A stretch of DNA of 56,576 nucleotides from CAJAUT01 sp043809365 (GTDB lineage: Bacteria > Patescibacteriota > Microgenomatia > UBA1400 > UBA12108), in NCBI GenBank assembly GCA_043809365.1, contig JAZDDW010000003.1, positions 1 through 56,576 of the forward strand, given 5' to 3'. Position 1 is the first letter of the stretch; each line of letters opens with the position of its first letter. A program made the position numbers and the translations under genes. The notes beneath the pieces were generated by a model. That model worked only from the letters and a program-made list of their open reading frames with translations. It ran no database searches and was not told where the DNA came from. This document shows, one piece after another, positions 1 through 9,227 of the stretch.

Positions 1-1023
1 AAAAAAGCTCTGATTGTCAGCCCCTACTTAGATCATCTGGGGGGAGGGGAGCGCTACATGCTCTCGGTAGCCTCAGTGCTGGAGTCACTTGGTCACGACA
101 TTTATTTTGCCTGGGACAATCTCGAAGAAATTTATACTCTCTCGAATATGCTCGGCATTCACTTAAACAATTCTCACCTAGACCCCTCAATAAAAAAATT
201 GTACATTGGTCATAGACCATTGGCCATGTTCCTTGCTACCCGTCCCTACAATGTAGTCGTGTACTTATCCGATGGTTCAATCCCGCTCCTCGGGGGCAAG
301 CACAATCTCCTTCATATGCAGGTTCCCTTTCACGGGGTAGGAGGCAAATCCTGGCAAAATCAACTCAAAAAACGACTCATCTCAACTGTGCTCGTCAACT
401 CTCATTTCACCAAGCAAATCATTGATACTGAATTTGGGCTCAACTCAACCATTCTCTATCCACCTGTCACCCCAATCAAGTCTAGCCCCAAAGAAAAACT
501 CATTTTGTCCGTTGGCCGCTTTGAGCCGTCTCTCAACACCAAGCATCAAGACGTTTTAATTGAGGCTTGGCGTGCTCTCTCCTCACAATTGCCGGGATGG
601 AAGCTAATCTTGGCTGGTGCTACCAGTAGTGAAGACTGGGTTAATCATCTACGCAAACTCGCCGAAGGGCTCCCCATCGAATTTATTATTAATGCTGGCT
701 ATGATGAACTCTGTAAGCTGTATGCCGTAAGCCAAATATATTGGCACGCCGCTGGCTACCAAGTAGACGAAACAAAAAATCCCGAACTCACCGAGCACTT
801 TGGGATCAGCACGGTCGAAGCAATTTCTGCCGGATGTGTCCCTCTCGTTGTCCCCGTAGGAGGTCAAAAAGAAATTGTACAAGACCCTGCTCTGCACTGG
901 GCAACTATCGAAGAATTAATCACCAAAACTATCTGGCTCTCCCAAAATCCGCAAACTATTCAGCTTGACATCTCTTCCTATTCAGTCGAGAATTTTACCG
1001 AGCAACTCAAAAACATACTATGA
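1..1023 (+). CDS. GT4-type glycosyltransferase (5' truncated by window edge)
   Basis: The reading frame is open from base 1 and the first codons already encode a GT4 N-terminus, with a GGGER loop at codons 14-18, so the gene begins before the window and the ATG at 58 is internal. The C-terminal half carries the GT-B donor-site pattern E-HFGISTV-E (codons 265-273) followed by AG-CVP. The enzyme should be cytosolic or membrane-peripheral and transfer a sugar from a nucleotide donor to a lipid-linked or polysaccharide acceptor; the sugar cannot be told from sequence. It overlaps the next gene by 4 bases (ATGA), suggesting translational coupling. Confidence 0.85.
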   Translation, partial: KKALIVSPYLDHLGGGERYMLSVASVLESLGHDIYFAWDNLEEIYTLSNMLGIHLNNSHLDPSIKKLYIGHRPLAMFLATRPYNVVVYLSDGSIPLLGGKHNLLHMQVPFHGVGGKSWQNQLKKRLISTVLVNSHFTKQIIDTEFGLNSTILYPPVTPIKSSPKEKLILSVGRFEPSLNTKHQDVLIEAWRALSSQLPGWKLILAGATSSEDWVNHLRKLAEGLPIEFIINAGYDELCKLYAVSQIYWHAAGYQVDETKNPELTEHFGISTVEAISAGCVPLVVPVGGQKEIVQDPALHWATIEELITKTIWLSQNPQTIQLDISSYSVENFTEQLKNIL

Positions 1024-2276
1024 CTATTAAACAAATTATCACTTCAAAAATATTTTTGTTCGGACTCTTGATCCGATTACTACTTATGCCCTTCACCGGT
1101 CACTGGGATATCCGGGGGATTAATTTTGCAGTCTACAACCTCCCCTTTAAAGGTATCACCAATGTTTACGAAGTAGCCGCAAGTGGCCCAGTTGATTACG
1201 CCGTCAATGTCAATTTTGGGCGTGACTACTTTATCTATCCTCCACTTACCTACTTTACTCTGGGAGGAGTCATGACCGCTCTCAAACCATTCTATGGCGG
1301 TGAGTTTGTCCGCTGGATAGAAGGATATGGTAACGATCTCCTCTCCGTCATTACTCATCCCCACGTTTGGCGCTATCTCTTTTTAATGAAGATACCATAT
1401 CTGTTATTTGATTTTTTGGCGCTCTTTTTTCTCTTACGTTTTTTCTCCAAAGAGTCTGAGCAAAAGCTCGCTCTCAAATACTGGTGGCTCAATCCAATCG
1501 TGATCTATTTGCCTTACGTGTGGGGTCAATTTGATATTATCCCAACCGCCCTGATGTTAGTTGGAGTTTGGTTGGGAAGTAAAAATAAACCCTACACTTG
1601 TGCACTGTTATTTGGTTTGGCGGCGTCATTTAAAAATTATCCTCTCTTACTTTTACCCTTCTTAGCAGTGATCTTGGGCAAAAATCTGTGGCAGATGGCT
1701 AAACTTTTCTTTGTCGGGCTCTTGCCCTTTATTCTCACTACCATGCCATTTTGGTCTCACGCTTTCTTTCGCAGTACTGTCCTCTTCTCCTGGCAATCAC
1801 AGAAGATGTTGGATTTTATGTGGGCCATCGGCGGGTTTGATGGAGTCTACCCCTTCTTTATTGGTTATGCTCTCATTTTCTTGTGGACTGCTTACAAGCT
1901 TCGCGGCAAATTATCTTCGCTCTCTACTCCCATGGTCATGATCCTCCTCTGGTATTATGCCACTACCAACTTCCATCAACAGTGGTTTATGTGGATCATT
2001 CCTTACCTAGTAATCGCCGCTGTTCGCGATGCTCGCTTACGCCTTATCGGCCTGTGGGTAATTGGTTTGTTCTTTTTCCGCCTCTTAGAAATCCAAGCCA
2101 ATGTTACCAATGAGCTCTTGATTTGGCTTGCTCCCGCCTTTGACGATCTCCCTAAATCGCGCTATCTTTTGAGTCTCGCCTACGACATCAATCGCCTACG
2201 TAATCTCGTCAATAGTCTTTTTATGGGTACCGCCTTATTCTTGAGTTGGTATTTAGGGAGAGACAAAAATGCATAG
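1020..2276 (+). CDS. Multi-pass GT-C-type membrane glycosyltransferase
   Basis: This is a 418-residue, very hydrophobic protein with about ten predicted membrane spans. After the first span comes an acidic loop (D30 in HWDIRG), the usual place for the catalytic acid in GT-C enzymes, and a YPPLTY motif near residue 75 that is common in GT87/PIG-M-like mannosyltransferases. GT-C enzymes use polyprenyl-phosphate sugars on the outer face of the membrane. It is coupled to the preceding GT4 gene by ATGA and overlaps the next gene by 8 bases. The exact family within GT-C is uncertain. Confidence 0.75.
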   Translation: MTIKQIITSKIFLFGLLIRLLLMPFTGHWDIRGINFAVYNLPFKGITNVYEVAASGPVDYAVNVNFGRDYFIYPPLTYFTLGGVMTALKPFYGGEFVRWIEGYGNDLLSVITHPHVWRYLFLMKIPYLLFDFLALFFLLRFFSKESEQKLALKYWWLNPIVIYLPYVWGQFDIIPTALMLVGVWLGSKNKPYTCALLFGLAASFKNYPLLLLPFLAVILGKNLWQMAKLFFVGLLPFILTTMPFWSHAFFRSTVLFSWQSQKMLDFMWAIGGFDGVYPFFIGYALIFLWTAYKLRGKLSSLSTPMVMILLWYYATTNFHQQWFMWIIPYLVIAAVRDARLRLIGLWVIGLFFFRLLEIQANVTNELLIWLAPAFDDLPKSRYLLSLAYDINRLRNLVNSLFMGTALFLSWYLGRDKNA

Positions 2277-2799
2277 ATTAGATGTTCACCAACCTCTCAC
2301 TACCTCACTTCTTCACTTCGGTCAAGGTAGTCAGATTTCTCAAACTTTTTATAGTACTCGCAATAATTTGGATATCGTCAGTGTCTGTTTGCGTAATCCC
2401 GATCGGAATCAAATTTCTTTTCCTCTTCAATTTGTCTTGAGTGAGGGGAAACAAGTTGTTCGCAGCCTAGATTTTAGTAGTGCCAATATCGATTTTCAGG
2501 ACTGTACCAAATTTCAGTTTCCGAAAATTGCCGATTCTGCCAACAAAACGTATCAAGTTGAAATTATTGCTCCCAAATCGACCGACCCTCTCCAAATTCG
2601 CCCACTCATTTTGGACGTAGAGGCTCATAACGGTGATCTACATTTCAAAACTTTCTATTATCAATCTATCCAAGATACTTTCGTCGAGTCTCTCCAACAG
2701 ATCCCTCCGCGTATTTTAGCTGATTGGGGATTTTTTGTGATTTGGGGCTCTTTGGTGGGTCTGGTTCTTTCCCGCTTGTTAAAGAGAAATCGTAAGTAA
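2269..2799 (+). CDS. Hypothetical protein with one C-terminal membrane span
   Basis: I do not recognise this 176-residue protein. Most of it (about 1-145) looks soluble and rich in beta-strand-like alternation. It ends with one hydrophobic span (about 148-168, starting DWGFFVIWGS) and a basic tail (KRNRK), so the bulk is probably outside the membrane and the tail inside. A GGGAG-type ribosome site lies just before the ATG, inside the end of the preceding gene. Sandwiched between two GT-C genes with 8-base and 1-base spacing, it may be an accessory subunit for one of them (inference). Confidence 0.6.
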   Translation: MHRLDVHQPLTTSLLHFGQGSQISQTFYSTRNNLDIVSVCLRNPDRNQISFPLQFVLSEGKQVVRSLDFSSANIDFQDCTKFQFPKIADSANKTYQVEIIAPKSTDPLQIRPLILDVEAHNGDLHFKTFYYQSIQDTFVESLQQIPPRILADWGFFVIWGSLVGLVLSRLLKRNRK

Positions 2800-2800
2800 C

Positions 2801-4156
2801 ATGAAACAAAAAATTTTCCTTATCTTTGTCATTACCTTGGCTGCAATCATGTTGCGTATCTATAACTACGAAGGACGCACAAATTATGGTTGGGATCAAA
2901 CTCGCGATGTGAGTGTACTCGAACAATCACTTAAATCCGGTCATCTTCCTCTCCTTGGCCCGATTGTCCGGGGTGATATTGGTGGGTTTTATTTAGGGCC
3001 ACTCTACCATTACCTGGTACAGCCTGTTTATGCGCTAACTAGTCACAACCCCCTCTCTCTTGTCTGGATATCAATAACACTAGACATTGCCGTAGCCATC
3101 GGTCTCTCAGTTTGGATCTCTCCTTTGGCTGGAATTATCTGGGCAGTATCATCGCTCCTCATCAATTCTTCCCTTACCCCCTGGAACGTCTCACTGGTCC
3201 ATCCTTGGGTGATTCTTGTGCTAGTCTTGGCGACTCGTCTCTTGTCTCATCCTTCGCCACTTCTAATTATTTTATTTCTGCTCATCTTGGCCTCCTCAAC
3301 CAGCATCCATCTCACTCTCCTCCCTGTAGCCGCTGTCCTGCTACTTTATCTCGCTGTCCCCATTTGCCGTGCCACTCGTCATTTCTCTCATTGGCTACTC
3401 TATCTCGTTAGCGTATTCTTACCTCAATTGCCCCTGGTTTTGTCTGATCTCAAAACTAGTGGGAGTAACATCCGTGCATTTAAAGATTATCTATTTGTTA
3501 AATCAAACGAGACTCCCGTCGCCATCTTGGAGTTTGCTCAAGTTCTTATCAATAAAATTGGCTATACCACCTCTCGGTTATTTGTGGGTGAACCATACTT
3601 GGTTCTGGGTTGTCTCTTCTTTTTGATCCTCATTTGCTACGCTTTTATTCATTTGAAGGCAAATATCAAAGTCCAACTTTCCCTTCTCATTATTGTTACC
3701 CTGATCCTTTCCCTCCTTTTGTATCGTGATCCTGGATTTGCCGAATATTATTTAAATGCCATGCTCATCCCCCTCGTCATCCTATCCACTCAACTGCTTT
3801 CTATTTTGCCTCGTCCAGTTATGTACCTCGCCATCGTCCTCGTTGTAGGTCTCAACTTTCACTCCCTAGATTTTCGTACTGGTCCCGGTAGCATGCGCAC
3901 CAAAAAAGATTTACTTACTTCCGCCACTCCCTATCTCCAGGATGGAGTCGAGTTGCGCCTGCTCTTACCAGAATCACAGCAGTTTGGGTTTGCCTACTAT
4001 CTCAATCAGCTAAATATTTCTAACCAATCGGCTAATCGGCTCAAACTTTACGTTGCTGATTCTGGGCTAGACCATATTCCCGCACCTGCAGAAGCACCAT
4101 CAGTGACTTATCAAAATTCTCTGGCCGGATTTAGGTTGGTAGTTTTTAGTAACTAG
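2801..4156 (+). CDS. GT39-like multi-pass membrane glycosyltransferase
   Basis: The 451-residue protein has an N-terminal span followed by a short loop with D32 and D36 (GWDQTRD), the typical position of catalytic acids in GT-C/GT39-like enzymes. About ten more hydrophobic spans follow, and then a soluble C-terminal stretch of about 70 residues. It would transfer a sugar from a polyprenyl-phosphate donor on the outer membrane face. It starts 1 base after the previous stop, so it is in the same transcript. Substrate and acceptor are unknown. Confidence 0.7.
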   Translation: MKQKIFLIFVITLAAIMLRIYNYEGRTNYGWDQTRDVSVLEQSLKSGHLPLLGPIVRGDIGGFYLGPLYHYLVQPVYALTSHNPLSLVWISITLDIAVAIGLSVWISPLAGIIWAVSSLLINSSLTPWNVSLVHPWVILVLVLATRLLSHPSPLLIILFLLILASSTSIHLTLLPVAAVLLLYLAVPICRATRHFSHWLLYLVSVFLPQLPLVLSDLKTSGSNIRAFKDYLFVKSNETPVAILEFAQVLINKIGYTTSRLFVGEPYLVLGCLFFLILICYAFIHLKANIKVQLSLLIIVTLILSLLLYRDPGFAEYYLNAMLIPLVILSTQLLSILPRPVMYLAIVLVVGLNFHSLDFRTGPGSMRTKKDLLTSATPYLQDGVELRLLLPESQQFGFAYYLNQLNISNQSANRLKLYVADSGLDHIPAPAEAPSVTYQNSLAGFRLVVFSN

Positions 4157-4158
4157 GT

Positions 4159-4164
4159 TAAAAT
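4159..4164 (+). promoter_or_regulatory. -10-like box 7 bases before the GT2 start
   Basis: TAAAAT lies 7 bases before the ATG at 4172, in a 15-base gap after the previous stop. With a start point about 7 bases after the hexamer, the transcript would begin at or next to the ATG. No convincing -35 was seen. Confidence 0.4.
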
Positions 4165-4171
4165 CATAGTC

Positions 4172-5071
4172 ATGTATCAACCCAAAGTCAGCATTGTCAT
4201 CCCCAGTTGGAACAGTGAAAGTCAGCTCAAACAAAATTTGCCCCATGTCTTCCAAGCCGCCGCCAAGGTCAAGGCAGAGATTGTGGTTGTGGATGATGCC
4301 AGTGCGCATGACTTGTCAGCCGTCTATCTCCGTTCCCTGGGTTCCAAAATCCGCTTCTATGCCAATCCGGAGAATGGGGGGTTTTCCTATACCGTCAATC
4401 GGGGGGTCAAACTCGCCAAAGGGGATATCGTCATCCCCCTAAACACCGACGTGCGCCCCTCCCCAGACTGTTTTGCGAATTGTCTCAAACAGTTTTCTGA
4501 TCCCTCTGTTTTTGCCGTGACTTTTAATAGTGGTGAGGCTTGGGCAGGGGGTGGGTGGGAAGGTGGTCTCCTCCAGCACGCCAAAGTCGAGCCCACTAAG
4601 GAGAATATCAAATTAACTAACCCTAGTCTCTGGGCCTCAGGTGGCCAAGCCGCCTTTGACCGCCAGAAATGGTTGAGTCTGGGGGGGATGGATCTTATGT
4701 ATAAACCTTTCTACTGGGAAGATGTGGACTTGGGCTACCGTGCCTGGAAAAGGGGATGGCGGATCGTCTGGGATCCCCAGTGTAAATGTGTTCACGATCA
4801 CCCAAAGAGTGTGATTGCCAGTAATTTCACTTCTGAATTTGTGAAAGCTACCGCTCAACGTAACCAATTCCTTTTTGTCTGGAAAAATATTCATGAATCA
4901 AGTCTATTCTGGTCTCACCTCTTCAAAATCCCCAGCTTTATCAAAAACTATCCTAGACCATTTTTCGCCGCACTCGCCTTGCTCCCGCAAGCTCTACGTG
5001 GACGCCACATCGAAAAACTCGCCTCTACCTGCAGTGATATGAAGGTTCTATCCCTATGGCAAAACCACTAG
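4172..5071 (+). CDS. GT2 family glycosyltransferase
   Basis: This 299-residue protein has a classic GT-A/GT2 start (VSIVIPSWN near residue 6), a VVVDDASAHD nucleotide-binding segment, the metal-binding NTD at 91-93, and the acceptor-side pattern with WEDVDLGYRAWKRGW near 185. The C-terminal part has a hydrophobic helix (about 270-285) that may dock it to the membrane. It likely adds one sugar on the cytosolic side. It overlaps the following fusion gene by 16 bases. The pattern is close to the rhamnosyltransferase-like GT2 group, but the donor is not determinable. Confidence 0.85.
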   Translation: MYQPKVSIVIPSWNSESQLKQNLPHVFQAAAKVKAEIVVVDDASAHDLSAVYLRSLGSKIRFYANPENGGFSYTVNRGVKLAKGDIVIPLNTDVRPSPDCFANCLKQFSDPSVFAVTFNSGEAWAGGGWEGGLLQHAKVEPTKENIKLTNPSLWASGGQAAFDRQKWLSLGGMDLMYKPFYWEDVDLGYRAWKRGWRIVWDPQCKCVHDHPKSVIASNFTSEFVKATAQRNQFLFVWKNIHESSLFWSHLFKIPSFIKNYPRPFFAALALLPQALRGRHIEKLASTCSDMKVLSLWQNH

Positions 5072-6861
5072 TTAGTGTCATCATCGTCAACTACAACGCA
5101 GGTCAATTTCTCGCTCGATCGGTCAAGTCCGTAAGCAATTTTCCTGGTGCAGAAGTTATTGTGATCGACAATTCTCCCCCCAATCCCAATCTTGGTTTTA
5201 GTCGAGCAGTCAATCTTGGGGCGGAAAAATGTCATGGTGAATATATTTTTCTCTTGAACCCCGATACTTCTGTAAGCAAAACTGCCCTTGCCAGGATGAT
5301 AACCACAGTCAGGTCCTACCACAATCGTGCGATCATCGCCCCCGCGCTCGTTAATCCAGATGGCACTCCCCAAGCATCTTGTTACCGTCCCCAAACCATT
5401 GGCAACGCAGTCAAAGAATATTGGTTCAACATCAAGGGTGCCTATGGCAAGTACTTGCCAGCAGGTAAATCTCTCCGTCGTGTCCATGCCGCGGTGGCCG
5501 CAGCTTGGCTCATTCCCCGCGCTGTCTGGGAGGAACTGGGTGGATTAAGCCCTCGGTTCTTTCTCTATTTTGAAGATCTCGATATGTGTGACCGCGCGGG
5601 GCATGCTGGTATCCCCGTGATCTACGATCCGCGTGCAAAGGTCATTCACACCCACGGCGTCTCTTCCCGGACCAACCCCATTGTGCTCAAGTTATTTACC
5701 GATTCGGCTTGGGAGTATCACGGACGCCTCAAGAAAATCCTCATTGATTTGATTATCCATGCGCGTGATTTATTTGTTCCGCCTGTCTCTCCGAAAAAAA
5801 CGCTCGGGATTATTCTCCTCTATTCCCTTTTTGTCCTTGGGGTTACTGCGCTTGGGTATTTCTTACTTCCCATGCGCTATGCTCCATCTAGCGCTATAGC
5901 CAGTTTTTATCATCGCAACTTTTTGCTTTGGAGCTGGGCCAACTTTGACGGCGCTCACTATCTAAATATTGCCGTTAATGGTTACCAAACTATTCTGGGT
6001 CAATCCGAATATGCCTTTTTCCCGCTCTTCCCGCTTCTTATAAATTTAGTCAGTAAAACTGGTTTAGATCTTTATTTATCCGCACACCTCGTGAGTTTGC
6101 TCTCTTCAATCGGTTTTATCGTTGTCTTGTTAAAATGGGTGTCAAGCTACCTAAAGAATCCACTTACCTTATTATGGCTCGTATTATTATCTCCGGGCGC
6201 AATTTTTCTTTCCGCTATCTACACCGAACCATTATTTTTGTTTCTCACCGTCCTTACCTTTTATTTTGCCGATAGGGGAGAATCAGGCAAAGCGGTCTTA
6301 ACGACAGCTCTTGCCACAGCGACTCGGATTAATGGTATTTTTCTCGTGTTGTTTTTACTGTTTAAGTTCCGCCGTTCCCTCCTCCCAATCCTTGGGCTCT
6401 CTGGCTTATTTGCCTACATGACTTACCTCTATTTCCAAACAGGGAGTGCCCTCGCTTGGTACTCTGCTCAGTCTGGTTGGGGCAAAGCCAACCCCACAGC
6501 TCCCTGGATCACGCTCGGCAATTACTTTCGCGCGCTCACCTTTGAATTTATTCCCGACTTAACTCACCTGGTTGTCTTAATCGAAGTAATAGTTACTACT
6601 ATTTTTATCTATCTTCTCATTCGTTTTTGGCGGCAAACTAAACTGGATTCTGCTTACAAATATTATGCCCTCGCTACCCTAGCTCTGCCACTCTCCACCG
6701 GTTCTCTCGGTTCTATGCCCCGTTTTTCTCTGACTCTCTTCCCGCTTTTTCTCATGATCCCCATACTCCCTCGCACGTTGCGCATTGTCCATTGGTCATT
6801 GTTCATTGTCATGAGTATAATCGGTATCATCTTGTTTACTCGGGGGTATTGGTATGCTTAA
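5056..6861 (+). CDS. Fusion: GT2 glycosyltransferase plus PIG-V-like GT-C membrane domain
   Basis: Residues 1 to about 230 form a GT2 domain (VSVIIVNYN start, FLLNPD metal site, FFLYFEDLDMCDRAG acceptor motif). From about 250 onward there are eight to ten membrane spans. Near residues 293-302 is the WANFDGAHYL motif followed by FFPLFPLL, as in the PIG-V-like mannosyltransferase family (COG5542 type). One chain therefore joins a cytosolic transferase to an outward-facing one, perhaps coupling donor or acceptor synthesis and use. A GAAGG ribosome site precedes the start. A stand-alone relative of the C-terminal half is at 14279. Confidence 0.8.
   Translation: MAKPLVSVIIVNYNAGQFLARSVKSVSNFPGAEVIVIDNSPPNPNLGFSRAVNLGAEKCHGEYIFLLNPDTSVSKTALARMITTVRSYHNRAIIAPALVNPDGTPQASCYRPQTIGNAVKEYWFNIKGAYGKYLPAGKSLRRVHAAVAAAWLIPRAVWEELGGLSPRFFLYFEDLDMCDRAGHAGIPVIYDPRAKVIHTHGVSSRTNPIVLKLFTDSAWEYHGRLKKILIDLIIHARDLFVPPVSPKKTLGIILLYSLFVLGVTALGYFLLPMRYAPSSAIASFYHRNFLLWSWANFDGAHYLNIAVNGYQTILGQSEYAFFPLFPLLINLVSKTGLDLYLSAHLVSLLSSIGFIVVLLKWVSSYLKNPLTLLWLVLLSPGAIFLSAIYTEPLFLFLTVLTFYFADRGESGKAVLTTALATATRINGIFLVLFLLFKFRRSLLPILGLSGLFAYMTYLYFQTGSALAWYSAQSGWGKANPTAPWITLGNYFRALTFEFIPDLTHLVVLIEVIVTTIFIYLLIRFWRQTKLDSAYKYYALATLALPLSTGSLGSMPRFSLTLFPLFLMIPILPRTLRIVHWSLFIVMSIIGIILFTRGYWYA
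6783..6810 (+). repeat. Degenerate heptamer repeat, copy 1 (4 units)
   Basis: Four consecutive 7-base units, CATTGTC, CATTGGT, CATTGTT and CATTGTC, lie inside the last membrane span of the GT2/PIG-V fusion. They encode I-V-H-W-S-L-F-I-V in frame. The unit read as a His codon followed by TGA in the consensus is CAT-TGG here, so no stop arises. Confidence 0.7.
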
Positions 6862-8422
6862 GTGGATTATTATTCTTGCGGCTGTTCTACGTTTATTGTG
6901 GCTACCCTCTGTCCCGCCTTCTCTCAACTGGGATGAAGTTTCCATGGGATACACAGCTTACACTGTAGGTGAGACGGGGATGGACGAGTGGGGGAGTCGC
7001 ATGCCCCTCTTGTTTCGCTCCTACGGAGAGTGGAAGTCCGCGGTCTATATTTATCTGTTAGTCCCTTTTATCAAAATCTTGGGGTTAAACGCTTGGGCAG
7101 TGCGCCTACCCTCTGCCCTCGCTGGCATTATAGCTGTTTATCTCACTTATCTCCTAGGCAAAAAACTCTATAGTGAAAAAGTCGGTTTGTGGTCTGCCTT
7201 GTTCCTCGCAATTTCTCCCTGGCACCTGTTACTTTCGCGACCCGCTTTTGAGGCCAATGTCTCCCTCACTCTGATACTTGCTGGACTATATTTTTTTCTC
7301 CAAAATCGATATCTATGGTCAGCCATCTTTTTTGGTCTCGCTCCCCATACCTACAATAGCGCCAAGGTTGTTGTCCCTTTGCTCGCACTTTACCTAATTT
7401 GGTCGACCAAACTCTACAAGAATCTTAAAGCGGTAGCACTTTTTTTGGGCGTGTTAGCTTTGTTTGCTGCGCCCCTAATTATTGATCTATTCTCCGGCCG
7501 CTCCCAATTCCGCTACTCCCAAGTAGGGGTGAGCACCAATCAGACCGCCCTCGCCGAGTTTGTAGACTATCGTCAAAATCCCATGCTCCCCAAAATGGCC
7601 GGCAAGTTAATCTTTAATAAATACACTTATTCTCTCCATCAGTTTAGTGCCAACTGGTTAACCTACTATAATCCTTCCTTTTTACTCCTAGAAGCTGGGA
7701 GTCATAAGCAACATCACGTGCCCTATTTTGGGGTACTTTACTTGGCAGAATTTATTTTTCTATTGGCTGGGCTACGCAGTCTTAAACAATATTCCTCTTC
7801 CACTAAATATCTTCCCTTGATCATCATTGGTTTGGGGATTATCCCTGCCGCCTTGACTCGTGATCAAGGTCATGTCTTGCGTAGTCTCTTGACTTTACCT
7901 GGTTGGCAACTCTTGGCAGGTATTGGAGCCTCGACAATGAAAGTTCCTTGGCGCCGCATTATCCTTTTCCTCCTTGGTATCCAAGCCATCATCTTTATTC
8001 TGGCCTATTTCTTTTGGTATCCCAAGGCCTTTGCGCGAGATTGGCAATACGGTTACAAAGAAGTAGCAGAATATTTGAGTCAACACGAGAGTGAATACTC
8101 GCAAATCGTGATGACCAAATGGTATGGTGAGGGTCAGCTCTTCCTGGCTTTTTACAACCACTGGGATCCTCGCTGGTATATCAAAGCTAACCTTCCCAAT
8201 CTTGAGTACGAGCGCCAGGGCAAGTTATGGCTAGATCAACTGGGGGAATATAGTTTGGGTAAATATACTTTTAAATATCTTGATTATGCCAATGAGAAGC
8301 GGACCAAAGATATTTTGTATATCGGCAAGGCCGATGACTTTTTCGAAAACCCCGCAACCATAAAAACGATATACTTCCCCGATGGTTCCGTCGCCTTTCA
8401 CCTCATGAGGGGAGATAAATAA
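6854..8422 (+). CDS. GT39/ArnT-like multi-pass membrane glycosyltransferase
   Basis: This 522-residue protein has a first span, then the catalytic-loop acids D27-E28 (NWDE), an RLPSALAG segment near 90, about ten spans, and a soluble C-terminal domain of about 130 residues, the layout of PMT/ArnT-like GT39 enzymes. It would use a polyprenyl-phosphate sugar and act at the outer membrane face. It is clearly paralogous to the gene at 12567: both share the DE loop, the TG-D-WG motif and RLPSA. It overlaps the upstream gene by 8 bases. Confidence 0.8.
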   Translation: MLKWIIILAAVLRLLWLPSVPPSLNWDEVSMGYTAYTVGETGMDEWGSRMPLLFRSYGEWKSAVYIYLLVPFIKILGLNAWAVRLPSALAGIIAVYLTYLLGKKLYSEKVGLWSALFLAISPWHLLLSRPAFEANVSLTLILAGLYFFLQNRYLWSAIFFGLAPHTYNSAKVVVPLLALYLIWSTKLYKNLKAVALFLGVLALFAAPLIIDLFSGRSQFRYSQVGVSTNQTALAEFVDYRQNPMLPKMAGKLIFNKYTYSLHQFSANWLTYYNPSFLLLEAGSHKQHHVPYFGVLYLAEFIFLLAGLRSLKQYSSSTKYLPLIIIGLGIIPAALTRDQGHVLRSLLTLPGWQLLAGIGASTMKVPWRRIILFLLGIQAIIFILAYFFWYPKAFARDWQYGYKEVAEYLSQHESEYSQIVMTKWYGEGQLFLAFYNHWDPRWYIKANLPNLEYERQGKLWLDQLGEYSLGKYTFKYLDYANEKRTKDILYIGKADDFFENPATIKTIYFPDGSVAFHLMRGDK

Positions 8423-8424
8423 GC

Positions 8425-8430
8425 TATACT
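8425..8430 (+). promoter_or_regulatory. -10 box 8 bases before the GT2 start
   Basis: TATACT, preceded by AGC, lies 8 bases before the ATG at 8439 in a 16-base gap. The predicted transcript would be leaderless or have a 1-2 base leader. Confidence 0.5.
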
Positions 8431-8438
8431 CTAATCAT

Positions 8439-9227
8439 ATGGAGCCTCAAACAGTTAAACTTTCGGTCGCCCTCGCAGTTTATAACGAAGAAGATACTCT
8501 GGGTGAGTGTCTAGAAACTATCAAATCTATTGCAGGTGAGATCGTGATCGTCGACGGACAATCGACTGATAAAACAGTCGAGATTGCCACAAAATATGGA
8601 GCGAAAGTCATAGAGGAGGTCAATCGTCCCAATTTCCACATCAACAAACAGCATGCAATCGATGCCTGTAGCGGTGAGTGGATCCTTCAACTCGATGCCG
8701 ATGAGCGAGTCAGCTCTATGCTCGCCAAAGAGATTAGTACAATTGTGAGTGCACCCGCTAACACTCAACCTGCCGCTTATTACCTCAAGCGTCGCAATTA
8801 CTTCCTCGGCCGCTGGATGACCAAGGGCGGGATGTATCCAGATCCCGTGATCAGACTTTTCCAGCGCGGCCAAGCTAGATTACCCCAAGCCTCTGTCCAC
8901 GAACTTATGGAAGTTACGGGAGCCACCAAGTGGTTATCGGAGGATCTCCTCCACATCGCCGATCCCAATTTTTCGCGTTATTTGTTGCGTAGTAACCGCT
9001 ATACTAGTCTACAAGCCGAGGATTGGTTGAAAGAAGACAAGCTAGGCACTGACACTTGGACTATCATCCAATATATTCTCTTTAAACCTTTTATTCGTTT
9101 CCTTTCAATTTATCTCCGTCACAAGGGTTTTCTGGATGGCTTCCCCGGTTTTATCTTCGCCTGGTATTCGGGTCTTCATATTGCGAGCTCCTATGTCAAA
9201 TATTGGGAAAAGAAGATAGGTCACTAA
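8439..9227 (+). CDS. GT2 glycosyltransferase, WaaE/KdtX-like
   Basis: This 262-residue protein has SVALAVYNEE at the start, a VDGQSTDKT nucleotide site, LDADERV as the metal-binding motif (about residues 84-90), and the RRNYFLGRWMTKGGMYPD stretch typical of the LPS-core beta-glucosyltransferase-like GT2 subgroup. A C-terminal amphipathic/hydrophobic region (about 205-250) may hold it at the membrane. The next start codon overlaps its stop (TAATG). Substrate is unknown; the subgroup name reflects sequence style, not proof of an LPS role. Confidence 0.85.
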   Translation: MEPQTVKLSVALAVYNEEDTLGECLETIKSIAGEIVIVDGQSTDKTVEIATKYGAKVIEEVNRPNFHINKQHAIDACSGEWILQLDADERVSSMLAKEISTIVSAPANTQPAAYYLKRRNYFLGRWMTKGGMYPDPVIRLFQRGQARLPQASVHELMEVTGATKWLSEDLLHIADPNFSRYLLRSNRYTSLQAEDWLKEDKLGTDTWTIIQYILFKPFIRFLSIYLRHKGFLDGFPGFIFAWYSGLHIASSYVKYWEKKIGH

